A DNA stretch of 6,118 nt. It comes from Candidatus Aminicenantota bacterium (lineage in GTDB: Bacteria; Acidobacteriota; Aminicenantia; Aminicenantales; Aminicenantaceae). Made by a program: the position numbers and the translations under genes. The notes below the pieces were generated by a model. That model saw only the letters and a program-made list of their open reading frames with translations, ran no database searches and was not told the DNA's origin. Positions 6,032-6,118 of the stretch are shown here, piece after piece (the first letter of the stretch is position 1; each line of letters starts with the position of its first letter). The stretch spans positions 1-6,118 of the forward strand of contig JAUXEH010000182.1 of NCBI GenBank assembly GCA_030620655.1, written 5' to 3'.

Positions 6032-6118
6032 TTGCTGCAACGAAGTCGATGGGCTGAGATTGGCCCGCCTGGAAGGTAAAGAATGTCGACATTTAAATTT
6101 TGGATTTTTAGTCCAGGA

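Larger units (their letters stand above)
5811..6118. other. Gene-free, palindrome-rich tail
   Basis: I find no convincing gene here. Besides the repeats listed separately, it holds several short palindromes or hairpins: GTGG-TTCA-CCAC (5939-5950), GGGC-7-GCCC (5978-5992), GTTGC-T-GCAAC (6031-6041), GGGC-8-GCCC (6051-6066) and the perfect 12-mer AATGTCGACATT (6082-6093). The last 40 bases are AT-rich. This density of symmetric elements is unlike a simple spacer and suggests a structured repeat element, an insertion-sequence end or a structured RNA. No transposase, tRNA or CRISPR pattern is visible. Confidence 0.6.

Noticed and set aside
5939..6079. Open frame of 46 codons from GTG on the plus strand, ending at TAA
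   Set aside because: It has no ATG and no ribosome binding site, and it runs straight through the 36-bp palindrome and the 21-bp repeat, so it is more likely an accident of the repeat.
6015..6092. Short minus-strand frame (25 codons, MSTFFTFQAGQSQP...)
   Set aside because: Its ATG lies in the AATGTCGACATT palindrome, there is no good ribosome binding site, and no family is recognised.
5811..6118. Remnant of a named insertion-sequence family
   Set aside because: The repeats look like mobile-element ends, but no transposase fragment can be read in any frame and I cannot match the ends to a named family without a search.

Overview
The window carries five protein-coding genes in two divergent blocks, followed by about 300 bases of gene-free, palindrome-rich DNA. 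The coding regions are GC-rich and the gene content is that of an anaerobe. It includes a fused ADP-forming acyl-CoA synthetase, an AlkP-superfamily phosphohydrolase, a zinc-ribbon thioredoxin, a Tat-exported DUF362 protein and a nitroreductase. This mix is common in Desulfobacterota (sulfate-reducing or syntrophic former Deltaproteobacteria). That placement is an impression from gene content only; no taxonomic marker is present.

Left block, minus strand (40-3545). The acyl-CoA synthetase gene (1413-3545) is transcribed first, and the phosphohydrolase gene (40-1335) follows after 77 bases. That gap holds a near-consensus sigma-70 promoter (TTGACT, 16 bases, TATAAT), so the phosphohydrolase can probably be expressed on its own.

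Divergent control region (3546-3727). It has one weaker promoter candidate in each direction, for the synthetase and for the thioredoxin.

Right block, plus strand (3728-5810). It starts with a TrxC-like thioredoxin with an unusual CAHC active site. The DUF362 gene and the nitroreductase gene follow, separated from each other by only 3 bases and very likely co-translated. The DUF362 and nitroreductase pair is bracketed by a 19-bp inverted repeat with one mismatch. A perfect 21-bp direct repeat lies just upstream of the DUF362 ribosome binding site and again about 200 bases after the nitroreductase gene. Together these suggest that the two-gene unit sits inside the footprint of a mobile or repeat element.

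Tail (5811-6118). I see no convincing gene. It contains a 14-bp perfect inverted repeat, a 36-bp near-palindrome that includes one copy of the 21-bp repeat, and several small hairpins. It looks like the end of an insertion sequence, a MITE-like element, or another structured repeat of a family I cannot name. The individual genes belong to known families; the repeat architecture around the DUF362 and nitroreductase pair is the part most worth following up.
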